From positions 1 through 47,870 of the forward strand of contig JACPHN010000026.1 in the NCBI GenBank assembly GCA_016188575.1: a DNA stretch of 47,870 nucleotides, read 5' to 3'. This DNA comes from Candidatus Schekmanbacteria bacterium. GTDB taxonomy: Bacteria; CSSED10-310; JACPHN01. The notes beneath the pieces were generated by a model that had not been told where the DNA came from, searched no databases, and saw only the letters and a list, made by a program, of their open reading frames with translations. Position numbers and translations under genes: made by a program. This document shows, in pieces, positions 8,801 through 17,846 of the stretch (its first letter is position 1; the number at the start of each line of letters is the position of its first letter).

Positions 8801-10719
8801 GGCCGGATTCCACGACCCAGACGTGGCAGTACGACGCCACGGGTAACCTCGCGGGGATCAACGCTTCCGACGGGACGAGCCTGGCATACGCCTACGATGC
8901 GGTGGGCCGGTCGACCGGCACGTTGGACCTGACGCTGACCCGCGATGCCGAGGGCCAGGTCACCTCGACGAGCAACTTCGGCAAGGTCTTCGGGGCGAGC
9001 TACGATGCCGGCAATCGCCTGGCGAGCGTCACTTATTACGACGGCGCCTTCACCGTGACCTACACCTACAACGACCGCAGTCTGCTTTCGGGCGTCAGCG
9101 ATGATCTCAGCGGCGCTCAGCTCCTGTTCAGCTATGACGACGACAACCGCCTTGTCGGAATCCAGCGATCCAACGGCGTCAACACTACGTTGGACTGGGA
9201 CGCGGCGAACCGACTTGTGCGCCGCCTGGACGGCAGCTTCATCGACATCCGGCAGACGCTCGACGAGGTCGGCCGGGTCCTGTCCATGCAGATGACCGCG
9301 CCTGCGGTCCCGACGAGCGCCCTGACCAACAGCACGCTGAGCCTGAGCTACGACGCTGCCTCCCAGGTCAGCGCGGCCGGCTACGCCTACGACGCGCAGG
9401 GGCGGTTGACCGCCATGCCTGGCCATACGCTCGCGTGGGACGGAGCCTCGCGCCTGACGAGCATCGACGGGCTCGCCGTGGTCCTGGCCTATGACGGATT
9501 TGGTCAGCTTCGGCGCCGCACCGTCGACAACAGCACGGTCGTCGGCTACTTCTACAACCACGCGCTCGGACGCTCGCCGATCGTGGCAGAGACGAACGCC
9601 GCGACGGACGCTGCGCTGCGTTATTACGTTTGGGCGCCTCAGGGCGAGCTACTCTACCTGATCGACGCTCAGGACGGCAACAAGGCCTACTTCTACCATT
9701 TCGACGCGAGCGGCTCGACGCTGGCGCTCTCGGGCCCGGGAGGAGCGGTCGCGGACGCGTACGCCTACGCCCCGTACGGCGAGCTGCTACGCCACGACGG
9801 CTCCAGTGAGCAGCCGTTCACGTTCGCCGGCAGCCTTGGAGTGAGGGAAGAGCAGGGCGTAGCGGGCCTCTACCAGATGGGCGCGCGCTATTACGACGCG
9901 GTGGCCGGGCGTTTCCTCTCGCCGGAGCCCGTCTGGCCGCAGCTCATGGCGCCGCACGCCATCAATCCCTACACCTACGCTGCGAACGATCCCATCCGCT
10001 ACGGCGATCCGGAGGGGAAGGCGTGGATGTCCTGGGTCAAGAACCAGGTGGCGAGCTGGGCCTCCTGGGGCTGGGAGTGGGCGAAGAAGAAGATCAACGC
10101 TGCGCTGCCAGGGACAGTGGTCGGCGTGCCGAGTCGGTATGCGCAGAAGCAGGGTGTGATCGCATCGATGAAGTCCAAGCCGTCCGCGTTGAGCGCTGCC
10201 GAGCTCGCCGATCGGTATAGCGTGAACGGAGATTTCGAGCGGCCGCAGGAGCAGAAGCGACAAGAGGAACAAACGACATGGGGGACGGTTGCGGCTGGCC
10301 TCTTTTTCTGGGTCGCGGACCCGACCAAGTTCGGGATGTACACGATGCTCGGTAACGGCGACATCGTGCTTTCCGAAGACGAAAACATACACCTCGAGGG
10401 CACCTCTTATCTTCACAAGGAGCGCGCGGCGCTGGAGAACAACCTCGCCGAGTGGAGGAAGATCGAGGGTGAGTCCGTGCAGAAGCTCCTTGACGCCGAG
10501 AGCCGGCTCAAGGAGCTCAATTCCCTACAGGAAACGGAGACCTGCCCGGACAAGAGGCACGCGAGCTACATCGAGCGGGCCAACCTGATCGAGTTCGGGA
10601 TCCCCCGGCTCGAGGACGCCGTGAGGTCGAACGCGGCGACGACCGAGCTGCTGATGAAGAAGATCTACATCTCCAACCAGAAGGAGAAGGCTGCCGACGC
10701 GATCTTCTGGGGCCGGTGA
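5824..10719 (+). CDS. RHS/YD-repeat protein with unrecognised C-terminal tip
   Basis: This is a 1631-residue exported RHS protein. Residues 1-24 are a signal peptide, followed by two YD-type motifs (FAYDAAGRL, YDYDAAGN). Near 178-198 there is a hydrophobic segment after SVPVG ending in basic SARRMR. From Met202 a second signal-peptide-like stretch follows (AGVTAGALLFFLSLTPARG). The block SLKGGDPISMSSGAFEVNLP is the usual RHS N-terminal module (DUF6531-like). Dozens of YD repeats run from about 400 to 1330. The core ends with ARYYDAVAGRFLSPEPVW and NPYTYAANDPIRYGDPEG near 1397. The 230 residues after that are not recognised: Trp/Lys-rich at first (SWASWGWEWAKKKI), then helical and charged. In polymorphic toxin systems this position holds the toxin. 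No obvious immunity gene follows; the next gene is a kinase 119 bp downstream. The RHS assignment is certain; toxin activity is inference. Confidence 0.92.
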   Translation: MMSRRALGLVVWLATFSVATATAEQAAITFAYDAAGRLQGAVYDQSTFVDYDYDAAGNCLVRTVAVPQAVVTDGAGVTIADQILGGRFTELRYRLSGAANLTIRYRQVASSRHADCAMTLTVIGSDGAPKATLTLTGSEQSATFTVPEDGVWSFQLTAPAGCAAQSFSLNLEANTPSVPVGAILLLVVLLASAGLSLSARRMRAGVTAGALLFFLSLTPARGQTYPHPETGSGGKNTTQSRSLKGGDPISMSSGAFEVNLPFFQLGGPFELGFTLLYSQSVSNWSGFFGIGMPMSSGDHFWWSPFVKVVVFEDPAVTEVFLENGDTVSFLRNEDGTLTLQDTSSEYPENGQPIRYQMKASAAYLYLLDPSRERVYVFGDSCGGPPSEIPRNLLYVLDRNGNRLTYSNYQCRVTSIDDGLGRRLDFTYQAVGFDTVLQRVTDDNGRTVTLTYDAAAADHNNQPVLRSVTGLSGEAHTFGYQVVQDNEGNDQGGNLARITLPEGNTPYTNEFIYSEISMSGYTEPYSGVRVSSQTDAYGNRTTLNHSVNDYKITATYADGTQEAYDHDSAQGLPKSMTDGAGESAAFSKNERNQLTAVTDRAGATTSATYHPETGYLASVTDANGGLTSYTYATHTQEFTNPANQETVSFTFYDLVTTQFADGTSETHTVAANGDRLSTTNAAGDTWSYTYNGFHQILTETNPTGGTQTYTYNPDATMATAKDSDTGTTTFAYDSFRRRRRVTHPDGTFVEFAHDASDRVTAATDEAGNSATNAYDANGNRVSVTDPLGNVATWAYDLMDRQSQYTDRLGHVTAMTWDSRSRVASVVKPDGNTTTFGYDARGWQDRQTIAGKTWLTVYDEEGRVKSETTPLGFVVNNELDALGLVKWIKDPLGWTTTWTHDARGRLTAVTDQLGHTTSYGYDAVGRLRSVTIPVAGSVTYGRNAAGLLTSIRDFNGATWSFGHTPAGRESSRTDPLGRVWQYAYDTRGRVSQVTRPDSTTQTWQYDATGNLAGINASDGTSLAYAYDAVGRSTGTLDLTLTRDAEGQVTSTSNFGKVFGASYDAGNRLASVTYYDGAFTVTYTYNDRSLLSGVSDDLSGAQLLFSYDDDNRLVGIQRSNGVNTTLDWDAANRLVRRLDGSFIDIRQTLDEVGRVLSMQMTAPAVPTSALTNSTLSLSYDAASQVSAAGYAYDAQGRLTAMPGHTLAWDGASRLTSIDGLAVVLAYDGFGQLRRRTVDNSTVVGYFYNHALGRSPIVAETNAATDAALRYYVWAPQGELLYLIDAQDGNKAYFYHFDASGSTLALSGPGGAVADAYAYAPYGELLRHDGSSEQPFTFAGSLGVREEQGVAGLYQMGARYYDAVAGRFLSPEPVWPQLMAPHAINPYTYAANDPIRYGDPEGKAWMSWVKNQVASWASWGWEWAKKKINAALPGTVVGVPSRYAQKQGVIASMKSKPSALSAAELADRYSVNGDFERPQEQKRQEEQTTWGTVAAGLFFWVADPTKFGMYTMLGNGDIVLSEDENIHLEGTSYLHKERAALENNLAEWRKIEGESVQKLLDAESRLKELNSLQETETCPDKRHASYIERANLIEFGIPRLEDAVRSNAATTELLMKKIYISNQKEKAADAIFWGR

Positions 10720-10838
10720 CGGAGGTCGAACCGGCGGGGATTCAGGGGCGGCTGGCCGCGTGCCGATTCCGTTTAGCGGTGCTAAGAGCCTATGGCGCCG
10801 GGTATCTTGCCCCGGAGCACCGGTAATCGGGGACAGAG

Positions 10839-13800
10839 ATGGCCGACACGCCGCAACAGATTGGACCGTACCGCATCGTCGCCGAGCTCGGCCGCGGCGG
10901 GCTCGGGTCGGTGTATCGCGCGTTGCACGTCGAGACGTCGCGTGAGGCCGCAGTCAAGGTCGTGCGGCACCTGCGCGCGGCGGACCTCGCGGCGATCCGC
11001 GCCGAGATCCACGCGCTGTCCAGGCTGGAACATCCGTGTCTGGTGCGGGTGCACGACGATGGCGTGGCGGGCGGGATGCCGTGGTTCGCGATGGATCTGG
11101 TGTCGGGGGCGCCGCTGGACGCATATTGTGCGCGCCTGCGCGGCGGCAGCGGGGGGGGCGGCGTCGAGGGCGGCGCGGCGGTGTCGGAGGGTGCGCTGTG
11201 CCGGCTGCTCGAGCTGTTTCGCGTGCTCTGCGATGTCCTCGCGTACGTGCACGGTGAGGGTCTGGTGCACCGCGATCTCAAGCCGGCGAACATTCTGGTC
11301 TCGCCGGAAGGCCTGCCGACGCTGCTCGACTTTGGCCTGGCGACGCGGTTTTTCTCGGCTCCGGGTGGCGTTCAGGGGCGCAGCCGCGAGGTGCTGCAAG
11401 TCGCCGGTCACACGAGCGGCACGCTCGCGTACATGTCGCCGGAGCAAATTCGCGGCGATTATGCAGACGCTCGCAGCGACCTCTATTCGCTCGGGTGCCT
11501 GCTGTTTCAGGCGCTCACCGGAGCCGTGCCGTTTTCGCGCGCGCGCGCCCCGGAAGTGATCCTCGCGCACCTGCACGCGTCGCGACCCGCGCCCTCGACG
11601 CTGATGCCCGGGCTACCCCCGCGGCTCGACGAGCTTGTGGTCGCGCTCATGCAGCCCAGGCCGCACGCGCGGCCGGGCTATGCGAGTGACGTGGCGGCGC
11701 GGCTCGAGGAGCTCGGCGCGGCGGCGCCCAAACTGCCCGCGGCACCACCGGCGCGACCGTTTCTCTATCGGCCGCGCCTGGCCGGGCGCACGGAGCCGTT
11801 CACCCGGCTGCAGGCACTGCTGGCCGGCTCGCGCCCCGCGATCGCCATGGTCGGGGGGGAAAGCGGCGTCGGCAAGACCCGCCTGGCCATGGAAGTCGCG
11901 ACCGCGCTGCGCCGGCGAGGCCACGCGGTCATCGCCACGACGAGCGCCCGGCTCGCCACCGACACCGACAGTCCGGAGGCGACGGGGCCGCTGCACACGC
12001 TGTTGCCCATTCTCGACGCGGTCGCCGATCACTGCTATGAGCATGGACCCGGTGAGGCGCGCCGCGTGCTTGGCGGCGCCGCCGGCGTGCTCGCGCCGTT
12101 TGCGCCGCGCCTGCGCCGGGTTCCCGGCCTCCAGACGCCCGAGGACGCGCCGCCCCTGCCGCCGAGCGAAGCTCGGGTGCGGCTCTACGAGGCGTTTCTG
12201 GACGTCGTGACCCGCTATACGGCCGATCAGCCGCTGCTCATCGTCCTCGATGACCTGCAATGGGCCGATGAGCTGTCGCTGTCGCTGCTGGCCCATTGGG
12301 CCGGTGACGGCTGGCGGGACGAATCGCCGCTCCGCGTTCTCGGCACCTATCGCTCCGAGGAGGTCGGCGAGCGCTTGCCCAGGCTGCTCGATATGCCATC
12401 GCTGACCTCCCTGTCGCTGACCCGACTCGCACTCGATGGCGTCGAGGATATGGTCAGGGACATGCTCGCCATGGAGTCTTGCCCGCGCCGCTTCGCGTGC
12501 TTCCTGTGGACCCAATCCGAAGGTAACCCGTTCTTCGTGGCGGAGTATCTGCTCGCCGCGGTGCAACAAGGACTGCTGTGGCGCAACCGCAGCGGCGTGT
12601 GGCAAGTGCCGCCGGCCGGGGAGGGGCAGGCCACAGAAGCCGATTATCGGTCGCTGGAGCTGCCGACCTCGTTGCGCGCGCTGGTCGGCCGGCGCCTTTC
12701 CGCGCTGTCCGCGGCCCCCCGCGCGGTGGTCGAGGCCGCGGCGGTGCTCGGGCGGGAGGTCAGCACGGTGCTCCTCGGAGCAGTTGCCGGGCTGAGCGAA
12801 ACGCAGCTCATTCACGAGACGCGCCCGCTCGTTTTTGGGCAGATCGTGGAGCTGACGCGCGCCGGGGGCATGCGCTTCGTGCACGACAAGATTCGCGAGG
12901 TGGCGGCCGCGGAAACCGCGCCGGAGCGGCGCCGCGAGCTTCACCGCAGGGCGGCGGAGGCGATCGCAGCGCAGGGCGACCGCGAGTCGGGCGACGTGCA
13001 GGCGGCGCTCGGCCTGCACTGGGAAGCGGCGGGCTTCGGCGTGCGGGCGGCCGCGGCGTATCTGCTGGCAGCGCGACGGTTTCTCGAGCAGTACGCGTAC
13101 AGCGATGCCGAGACGAGCTACCGCGCCTGGCTGCGGCTCGGCGCCGGCACCGCGGCGGAGATGGCCGCGATCCGCTGCGAGCTGGCAACGCGGGTGCTGA
13201 GTCTGCTCAGCAGACCCGAGGAGGCGCTGGCCGAGCTCCGGCAGGCTCTGCGGGAGACGCGGGAAGCGGGCGCGACCGAGCTGGAGCCGATTTGCCTCAT
13301 GGGGATCGGGGATGCGTTGTGGCGCACGGGGAAGCTGGAGGACGCGAGCGCCGCATGCGCGGAAGCGCTGGCGCTAAGCCGGCAGTGCGGTGACCGCGGC
13401 GTCGAGGGGCGGGCGCTGAACCGACTCGGGACGATCCGGCATAATCGCGGCCTGATGTCGGAGGCCGAGGCGCTGTATGGGGAGGCCCTGGACATCTATT
13501 GCGCCCGGGGCGATCGCCGAGCAGAGGGCGGCACGCTGCATAACCTGGCGATTCTCTACCACCAGACCGGGCGCGCGGCCGCGGCATTGGAGCTGTTCGA
13601 GCGCGATCTGGCGATCTGCCGTGAGCTCGGCAACCGCGCGGGCGAGGGCAGCTCGCTGAGCACTCTCGCTACCTTTCACCACGAACAGGGTGACCCGGAG
13701 CGGGCGTGCGCGATGTTCGCGGAGGCGCTCGCGGCGAATCGCGAGGTGGGCGACGGCAACGGCGCCGGCACCACGCTCGCGTATCTGGCGCAGCTCCAAC

Positions 13801-14144
13801 GACAGATGCTCGACCTGACCGCCGCGGCAGCGAGTGCCGGCATGGCACTGCCGCTGCTGCGACGCTCTGGCGATCGCCTCCACATCGCGTTCACGCTCTG
13901 TCAGCTCGGCCACGCGGAGCTGGCGCGCGGGCAATCGGCCGCGGCGCTGCTCGCCGAAGCGCAGGAGATCGCCGCAGCGCTGGAGGCTCGCAAGGAAGGA
14001 GAGCTCGGCCGCGCCGTCGCCCGGCTCGCACGTGCCCAGGCCGCGGCGGCAGCGGGGCAGCGCGAGCGGTTGCTCGCCGGCGAGCTTCGCGAGGACTTCT
14101 CGGCAGGCATGCGGAGCTGGCTCGCCGCGGCCGGGAAGCAGTGA
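10839..14144 (+). CDS. Ser/Thr kinase - AAA ATPase - TPR signalling protein (copy 1)
   Basis: This is a 1101-residue cytoplasmic protein. Residues 8-275 are a PknB-type kinase (GRGGLGSVY, AAVKVV, LVHRDLKPAN near 143, LLDFGLA, YMSPEQIRG). Residues 312-600 are an AAA_16/ORC-type STAND-like ATPase: AGRTEPF linker, Walker A GGESGVGKT near 338-346, Walker B LLIVLDDLQWAD near 466, and the later motif EGNPFFVAEYLL. The C-terminal half (about 700-1080) holds TPR repeats, seen as repeated A-x-x-x-x-x-AL-x-x-x-R-x-x-GD-x-x-x-E-G units. This architecture is known from large bacterial and myxobacterial kinases, where TPRs sense a partner and the ATPase acts as a switch. All catalytic motifs look intact. 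ATG 10839 follows GGGGACAGAG. Its stop TGA shares one base with the ATG of the next gene, so translation of the two is probably coupled. Confidence 0.92.
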   Translation: MADTPQQIGPYRIVAELGRGGLGSVYRALHVETSREAAVKVVRHLRAADLAAIRAEIHALSRLEHPCLVRVHDDGVAGGMPWFAMDLVSGAPLDAYCARLRGGSGGGGVEGGAAVSEGALCRLLELFRVLCDVLAYVHGEGLVHRDLKPANILVSPEGLPTLLDFGLATRFFSAPGGVQGRSREVLQVAGHTSGTLAYMSPEQIRGDYADARSDLYSLGCLLFQALTGAVPFSRARAPEVILAHLHASRPAPSTLMPGLPPRLDELVVALMQPRPHARPGYASDVAARLEELGAAAPKLPAAPPARPFLYRPRLAGRTEPFTRLQALLAGSRPAIAMVGGESGVGKTRLAMEVATALRRRGHAVIATTSARLATDTDSPEATGPLHTLLPILDAVADHCYEHGPGEARRVLGGAAGVLAPFAPRLRRVPGLQTPEDAPPLPPSEARVRLYEAFLDVVTRYTADQPLLIVLDDLQWADELSLSLLAHWAGDGWRDESPLRVLGTYRSEEVGERLPRLLDMPSLTSLSLTRLALDGVEDMVRDMLAMESCPRRFACFLWTQSEGNPFFVAEYLLAAVQQGLLWRNRSGVWQVPPAGEGQATEADYRSLELPTSLRALVGRRLSALSAAPRAVVEAAAVLGREVSTVLLGAVAGLSETQLIHETRPLVFGQIVELTRAGGMRFVHDKIREVAAAETAPERRRELHRRAAEAIAAQGDRESGDVQAALGLHWEAAGFGVRAAAAYLLAARRFLEQYAYSDAETSYRAWLRLGAGTAAEMAAIRCELATRVLSLLSRPEEALAELRQALRETREAGATELEPICLMGIGDALWRTGKLEDASAACAEALALSRQCGDRGVEGRALNRLGTIRHNRGLMSEAEALYGEALDIYCARGDRRAEGGTLHNLAILYHQTGRAAAALELFERDLAICRELGNRAGEGSSLSTLATFHHEQGDPERACAMFAEALAANREVGDGNGAGTTLAYLAQLQRQMLDLTAAAASAGMALPLLRRSGDRLHIAFTLCQLGHAELARGQSAAALLAEAQEIAAALEARKEGELGRAVARLARAQAAAAAGQRERLLAGELREDFSAGMRSWLAAAGKQ

Positions 14145-17100
14145 TGAGCGCGACCGTCGGCGACTACGACATCGTCGGTCGCCTGGGCGGCGGCGCCATG
14201 GCAACGGTGTACCGCGCCCGGCACCGGCGGAGCGGCGCGACCGTGGCGCTCAAGATGGTCAAGGCCGCCAGCGAGGATCAGCTTCGCAGCCTGCGCCGCG
14301 AAATCCATGGCCTGGCCCGGCTCCGCCATCCCGGCATCGTGCGCATCGTCGATCAGGGCGCGCACGAGGGGATGCCCTGGCTGGCAATGGATATCGTCGA
14401 TGGCGTTACGCTCGGCGAGTATCAGCAGCGCACCGTGCGCACCGCGCGCGCGCGCGACGGCAGACCTGGTCCGCACCCGACTTCCCTGCGTGAGATGCTT
14501 ACGATTATCCGGCGGGTGTGTTTTCCCCTGGCATACCTTCACGGTGAGGGGTTCGTGCACCGCGATCTCAAGCCGGAAAACATCGTCGTCAAGCCTGGGG
14601 GCGTGCCCGTCATCGTCGACTTCGGGCTCGTGACTGCGTTCGCGCCGGCAAGCGGCCACGAAAATCTGGAGTCTGCGGCGCGGGCCGCCGGCACGGCGCT
14701 GTACATGTGTCCTGAGCAGATCCGTGGCGACTTCGTCGATGCGCGCGCGGACCTGTACGCGCTTGGCTGCATCCTGGTGGAGGTGCTGAGCGGGCGTCCG
14801 CCGTTCACGGGTCGCCGCGTCGCCGAGATTCACCAGCGGCACCTCAACGACCCTCCGGAGCCGCTCTCGGCGCGGATTCCGTTCGTGCCGGCGCGCCTCG
14901 ACGAGCTCGTGGCGCGGCTGCTGGCCAAGGATCCGAAGCGCCGGCTGGGTCACGCCAGCGACGTCGCGGACGTGCTCGCCGAGCTTGGCGCCGACGGTCA
15001 TGACGTATATCCGGGGGCGCCGGCGGGGCGCACCTATCTCTATCTCCCCGGACTGGCCGGTCGCGATGCTGAGCTGCAGCGGGTGCGCCAGGAGCTACAC
15101 CGGCTGCACGAGCGCACGAGCGCCGGAAGGTTGTTGGTCATGGTCGGCGAAAGCGGCATCGGCAAGACCCGTCTGGCGATCGAAGCCGGGCGGGAGGCCG
15201 AGCTAATGGGCGTCACCGTGCTCGCCGGACGCGCGAGCGAGCGTTCGCCGTCGGCGCTGGGCAGCTTGCGGGGGCCGCTGGCGGCGCTCGCGGACCATTG
15301 CTTTGCGGCGGGGCGGGAGACCTCGGAACGTGTGTTCGGAAGTCGAGGCGCGGTACTTTCGAGATTCGCACCGATGATCCGCAACCTGCCGGGCCAGGAG
15401 CTCCACGCCGAGCCCGCCGAGCTCATTGGGCAGGCGGCGAGGCTGCGCGTGCTCAGTTTCTTGTGCGAGTCGCTGGCGACCTTCGCCGCCGCTCGGCCCG
15501 TGCTCATCATCCTCGATGATCTGCAATGGGCGGACGACCTCAGCCTGGCATTTGTCGCGCACGCGGCCACCAGCGGCCTGCTTGGCGAACGGCCGATCGG
15601 GATTTTGGCGCTGACGCTGCCCAGCCCCGGCATTATCGACGCGCTCGGAGCGCTGGGGGACGATGCCGTCGACTGGCTGGTGTTGAACCGCCTCGGTGCG
15701 GAAGCAATCGCCGCAATCGCCGGTGACATGCTCGCGTTGGAGCCGCCGCCGCTGCTGGCCGCGCACCTGCACCAGCAATGCGCCGGCAACCCATTTTTCG
15801 CTGCCCAGCTCCTGGCGGCGGCGGTGGAATCCGGATTGCTCTGGCGGGACGCCGCCGGGAACTGGAATGTCGGGCCGCCCGCGGGGGGCCCCGCCACCGC
15901 GGACGATTTCCGCGCTCTACCGTTGCCGCGATCGCTGTGGGGTCTGCTGCGCAGGCGGCTTTTGGAGCTGTCCGCCGACTCCGGCCTGGTGGTGAGCGCC
16001 GCCGCGGTGCTCGGCCTGGAGCCCGCGGTGCTCCTGGTGTGGGAAATGACGGGACTGGACGACTCTTCCTTCCTCGCCGCCATGGACGAGCTCGTGGCGC
16101 GCCACATACTCGAGGAGGCGCCGCGTGGGATCGTGCGCTTCGTGCACTCCCAGATGCGTGCCGTGGCGTACAACGCGCTGGAACAGAGCGACCGCGCTCG
16201 GCTCCACGGGTTGGCAGCGGAGAGCCTGGGACGACTGCACCCCGAGCACCTCGAGGAGGCGCGCGCCGCGATGGCGAAACACTGGGAGGGCGCGGGCGCG
16301 CTCGGGTCGGCGGCACGCGAGCACGTTCTCGCCGCGGAGCAGGCCGCGGCGCAGTGCGCCTACGCACAGGCGGCGCTACACGCCCGGCACGCGCTGCGCC
16401 TGCAGCCGAGCTGCGCCGCGCGGCTGTCCCTGGCCGAGGCCCTGTTCTGCCTTGCACAGTTCGCCGCGGCGCTGCCGGAGGCCAGGGCCGTCGAAGGAGA
16501 TCCGGCATCGACGGCGGAGGAGCGCACCCGGGCGCGTCTGGTCGTCGCGGCGATCGACGAGCGCCAGGGCGACTTCGCGAGCAGCCTCGATGTCGCCCGC
16601 AAGTGCGAGCAGGAAGCCCCCGAAGGGCTGTCGCGCCTGCGCGCCCGGCACCAGCAGGGACGCGCGCTCATGTGGCTGTGCCGCTTCGAGCAGGCGCTGG
16701 GAGTTTTCGAATCCGTGCGCACCGAGGTGGAATCGCGACTCGCCGCGGCAGATGACGCCGCCGCCGATCGCGGGCTGCGCCAGTTGCTCGCCGGCATCCT
16801 GGCCGGCAAGGGCGTCGTTCTGGACGATTTGGGCGAGTACGATGCGGCGCTGGTTTCGCTGCGCGAGGCAGAGCGGCTGTTCGGGGCAATCGGCGACCTG
16901 CGCGGACTGGCCTCGACGCAGAACAACGTCGCTTCAGTGTGCTTCAGGCGAGGCGAATACGAGGAGGCGCTGCGGTGCTTCCGCGAGTCGCTCGAGATCA
17001 AGCGGAAAACCGGGGACCGGCGGGGGATTGCCGTTGGCCTCGGCAATGTCGGGGCCGTGCAGGCAGACCTCGGCAGCTTCGAGGCGGCCATGAGCTCTTT

Positions 17101-17800
17101 TCAGGAATCGCTGGCGATCAAGCGCGAAATCGGCGACCGGCAGGGTACGGCGTCGACGCTTCACAATCTGGCTTTGGTGCACGGGGAGCTCGGAGCGTGG
17201 GACGAGGCGTTTGCGTGTTACGGCGAAGCGCTGGCACTGGCTCGCGAGATCGGCGACCGGCGGACCGAGGCGGACGCGCTGCGCGATTGGGGGCTGGCTC
17301 GGGTGGAAGTGCGCGGTGAGCTGTCGAACGGCCTGAAGGCCCTGGACGAGAGCGTATTCGTCGCGACTGCCGAGGGATTGCGAGGCGAACGCGCCGAGGG
17401 CCGGCTGGCGCGGGCGCGGGGGCGGTTCGCGGGCGGCGACGGGACGGGTGCCCGCGAGGACGCGGAGGCCGCCCTGGCGGACTTCCAGGCGCTGCGGCGG
17501 GTGGACATGGCGGCGCTGGCCCTGGCGCTCCTGGCGCGGCTGCGCGCGGCGGTGGGAGAGATCGGAGCGGCGCTTGCGCTTCTGAAGCAGGCGGGCGCGG
17601 AGGGCGCAAGCGGTCTGAAAATTGCGTCGCGACTGCGGTTTGCGGAAGACCGCGCCGCCTTGCTGAAGGCGGCGGGGAGCGTGGAGGAGGGCGCGGCCGT
17701 GGCGCAGCAGGCGCTGGCGATCGCCGCGGAAAAGGGCGCGCGAACCGCCGCCGCGCGGCTCACCCGGCTCCTTGAACCGTTGCCGCCGCCGGCGCGTTGA
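14144..17800 (+). CDS. Ser/Thr kinase - AAA ATPase - TPR signalling protein (copy 2)
   Basis: This is a 1218-residue paralogue of the upstream gene. The start is placed at ATG 14144, inside the TGATG junction, because MSATVGDYDIVGRLGGGAMA aligns with kinase N-termini; the frame stays open about 440 bp further upstream, but that part only shadows the neighbour's TPRs. The kinase covers residues 6-275 (GGGAMATVY, VALKMV, FVHRDLKPEN near 137-146, VDFGLV, YMCPEQIRG). The ATPase covers about 300-620 (LAGRDAEL, GESGIGKTR near 335, LIILDDLQWADD near 453, CAGNPFFAAQLL). TPR repeats fill about 740-1200, with at least four closely spaced units in the region 16,840-17,260 (GEYEEALRCFRESLEIKRKT type). 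The two genes form a tandem pair sharing one transcript. The sensed partner is unknown. Confidence 0.92.
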   Translation: MSATVGDYDIVGRLGGGAMATVYRARHRRSGATVALKMVKAASEDQLRSLRREIHGLARLRHPGIVRIVDQGAHEGMPWLAMDIVDGVTLGEYQQRTVRTARARDGRPGPHPTSLREMLTIIRRVCFPLAYLHGEGFVHRDLKPENIVVKPGGVPVIVDFGLVTAFAPASGHENLESAARAAGTALYMCPEQIRGDFVDARADLYALGCILVEVLSGRPPFTGRRVAEIHQRHLNDPPEPLSARIPFVPARLDELVARLLAKDPKRRLGHASDVADVLAELGADGHDVYPGAPAGRTYLYLPGLAGRDAELQRVRQELHRLHERTSAGRLLVMVGESGIGKTRLAIEAGREAELMGVTVLAGRASERSPSALGSLRGPLAALADHCFAAGRETSERVFGSRGAVLSRFAPMIRNLPGQELHAEPAELIGQAARLRVLSFLCESLATFAAARPVLIILDDLQWADDLSLAFVAHAATSGLLGERPIGILALTLPSPGIIDALGALGDDAVDWLVLNRLGAEAIAAIAGDMLALEPPPLLAAHLHQQCAGNPFFAAQLLAAAVESGLLWRDAAGNWNVGPPAGGPATADDFRALPLPRSLWGLLRRRLLELSADSGLVVSAAAVLGLEPAVLLVWEMTGLDDSSFLAAMDELVARHILEEAPRGIVRFVHSQMRAVAYNALEQSDRARLHGLAAESLGRLHPEHLEEARAAMAKHWEGAGALGSAAREHVLAAEQAAAQCAYAQAALHARHALRLQPSCAARLSLAEALFCLAQFAAALPEARAVEGDPASTAEERTRARLVVAAIDERQGDFASSLDVARKCEQEAPEGLSRLRARHQQGRALMWLCRFEQALGVFESVRTEVESRLAAADDAAADRGLRQLLAGILAGKGVVLDDLGEYDAALVSLREAERLFGAIGDLRGLASTQNNVASVCFRRGEYEEALRCFRESLEIKRKTGDRRGIAVGLGNVGAVQADLGSFEAAMSSFQESLAIKREIGDRQGTASTLHNLALVHGELGAWDEAFACYGEALALAREIGDRRTEADALRDWGLARVEVRGELSNGLKALDESVFVATAEGLRGERAEGRLARARGRFAGGDGTGAREDAEAALADFQALRRVDMAALALALLARLRAAVGEIGAALALLKQAGAEGASGLKIASRLRFAEDRAALLKAAGSVEEGAAVAQQALAIAAEKGARTAAARLTRLLEPLPPPAR

Positions 17801-17846
17801 GCTCGGCCTGAATCCGCGGCGCGTTCGACGTCGATCGGCAGTGGCT

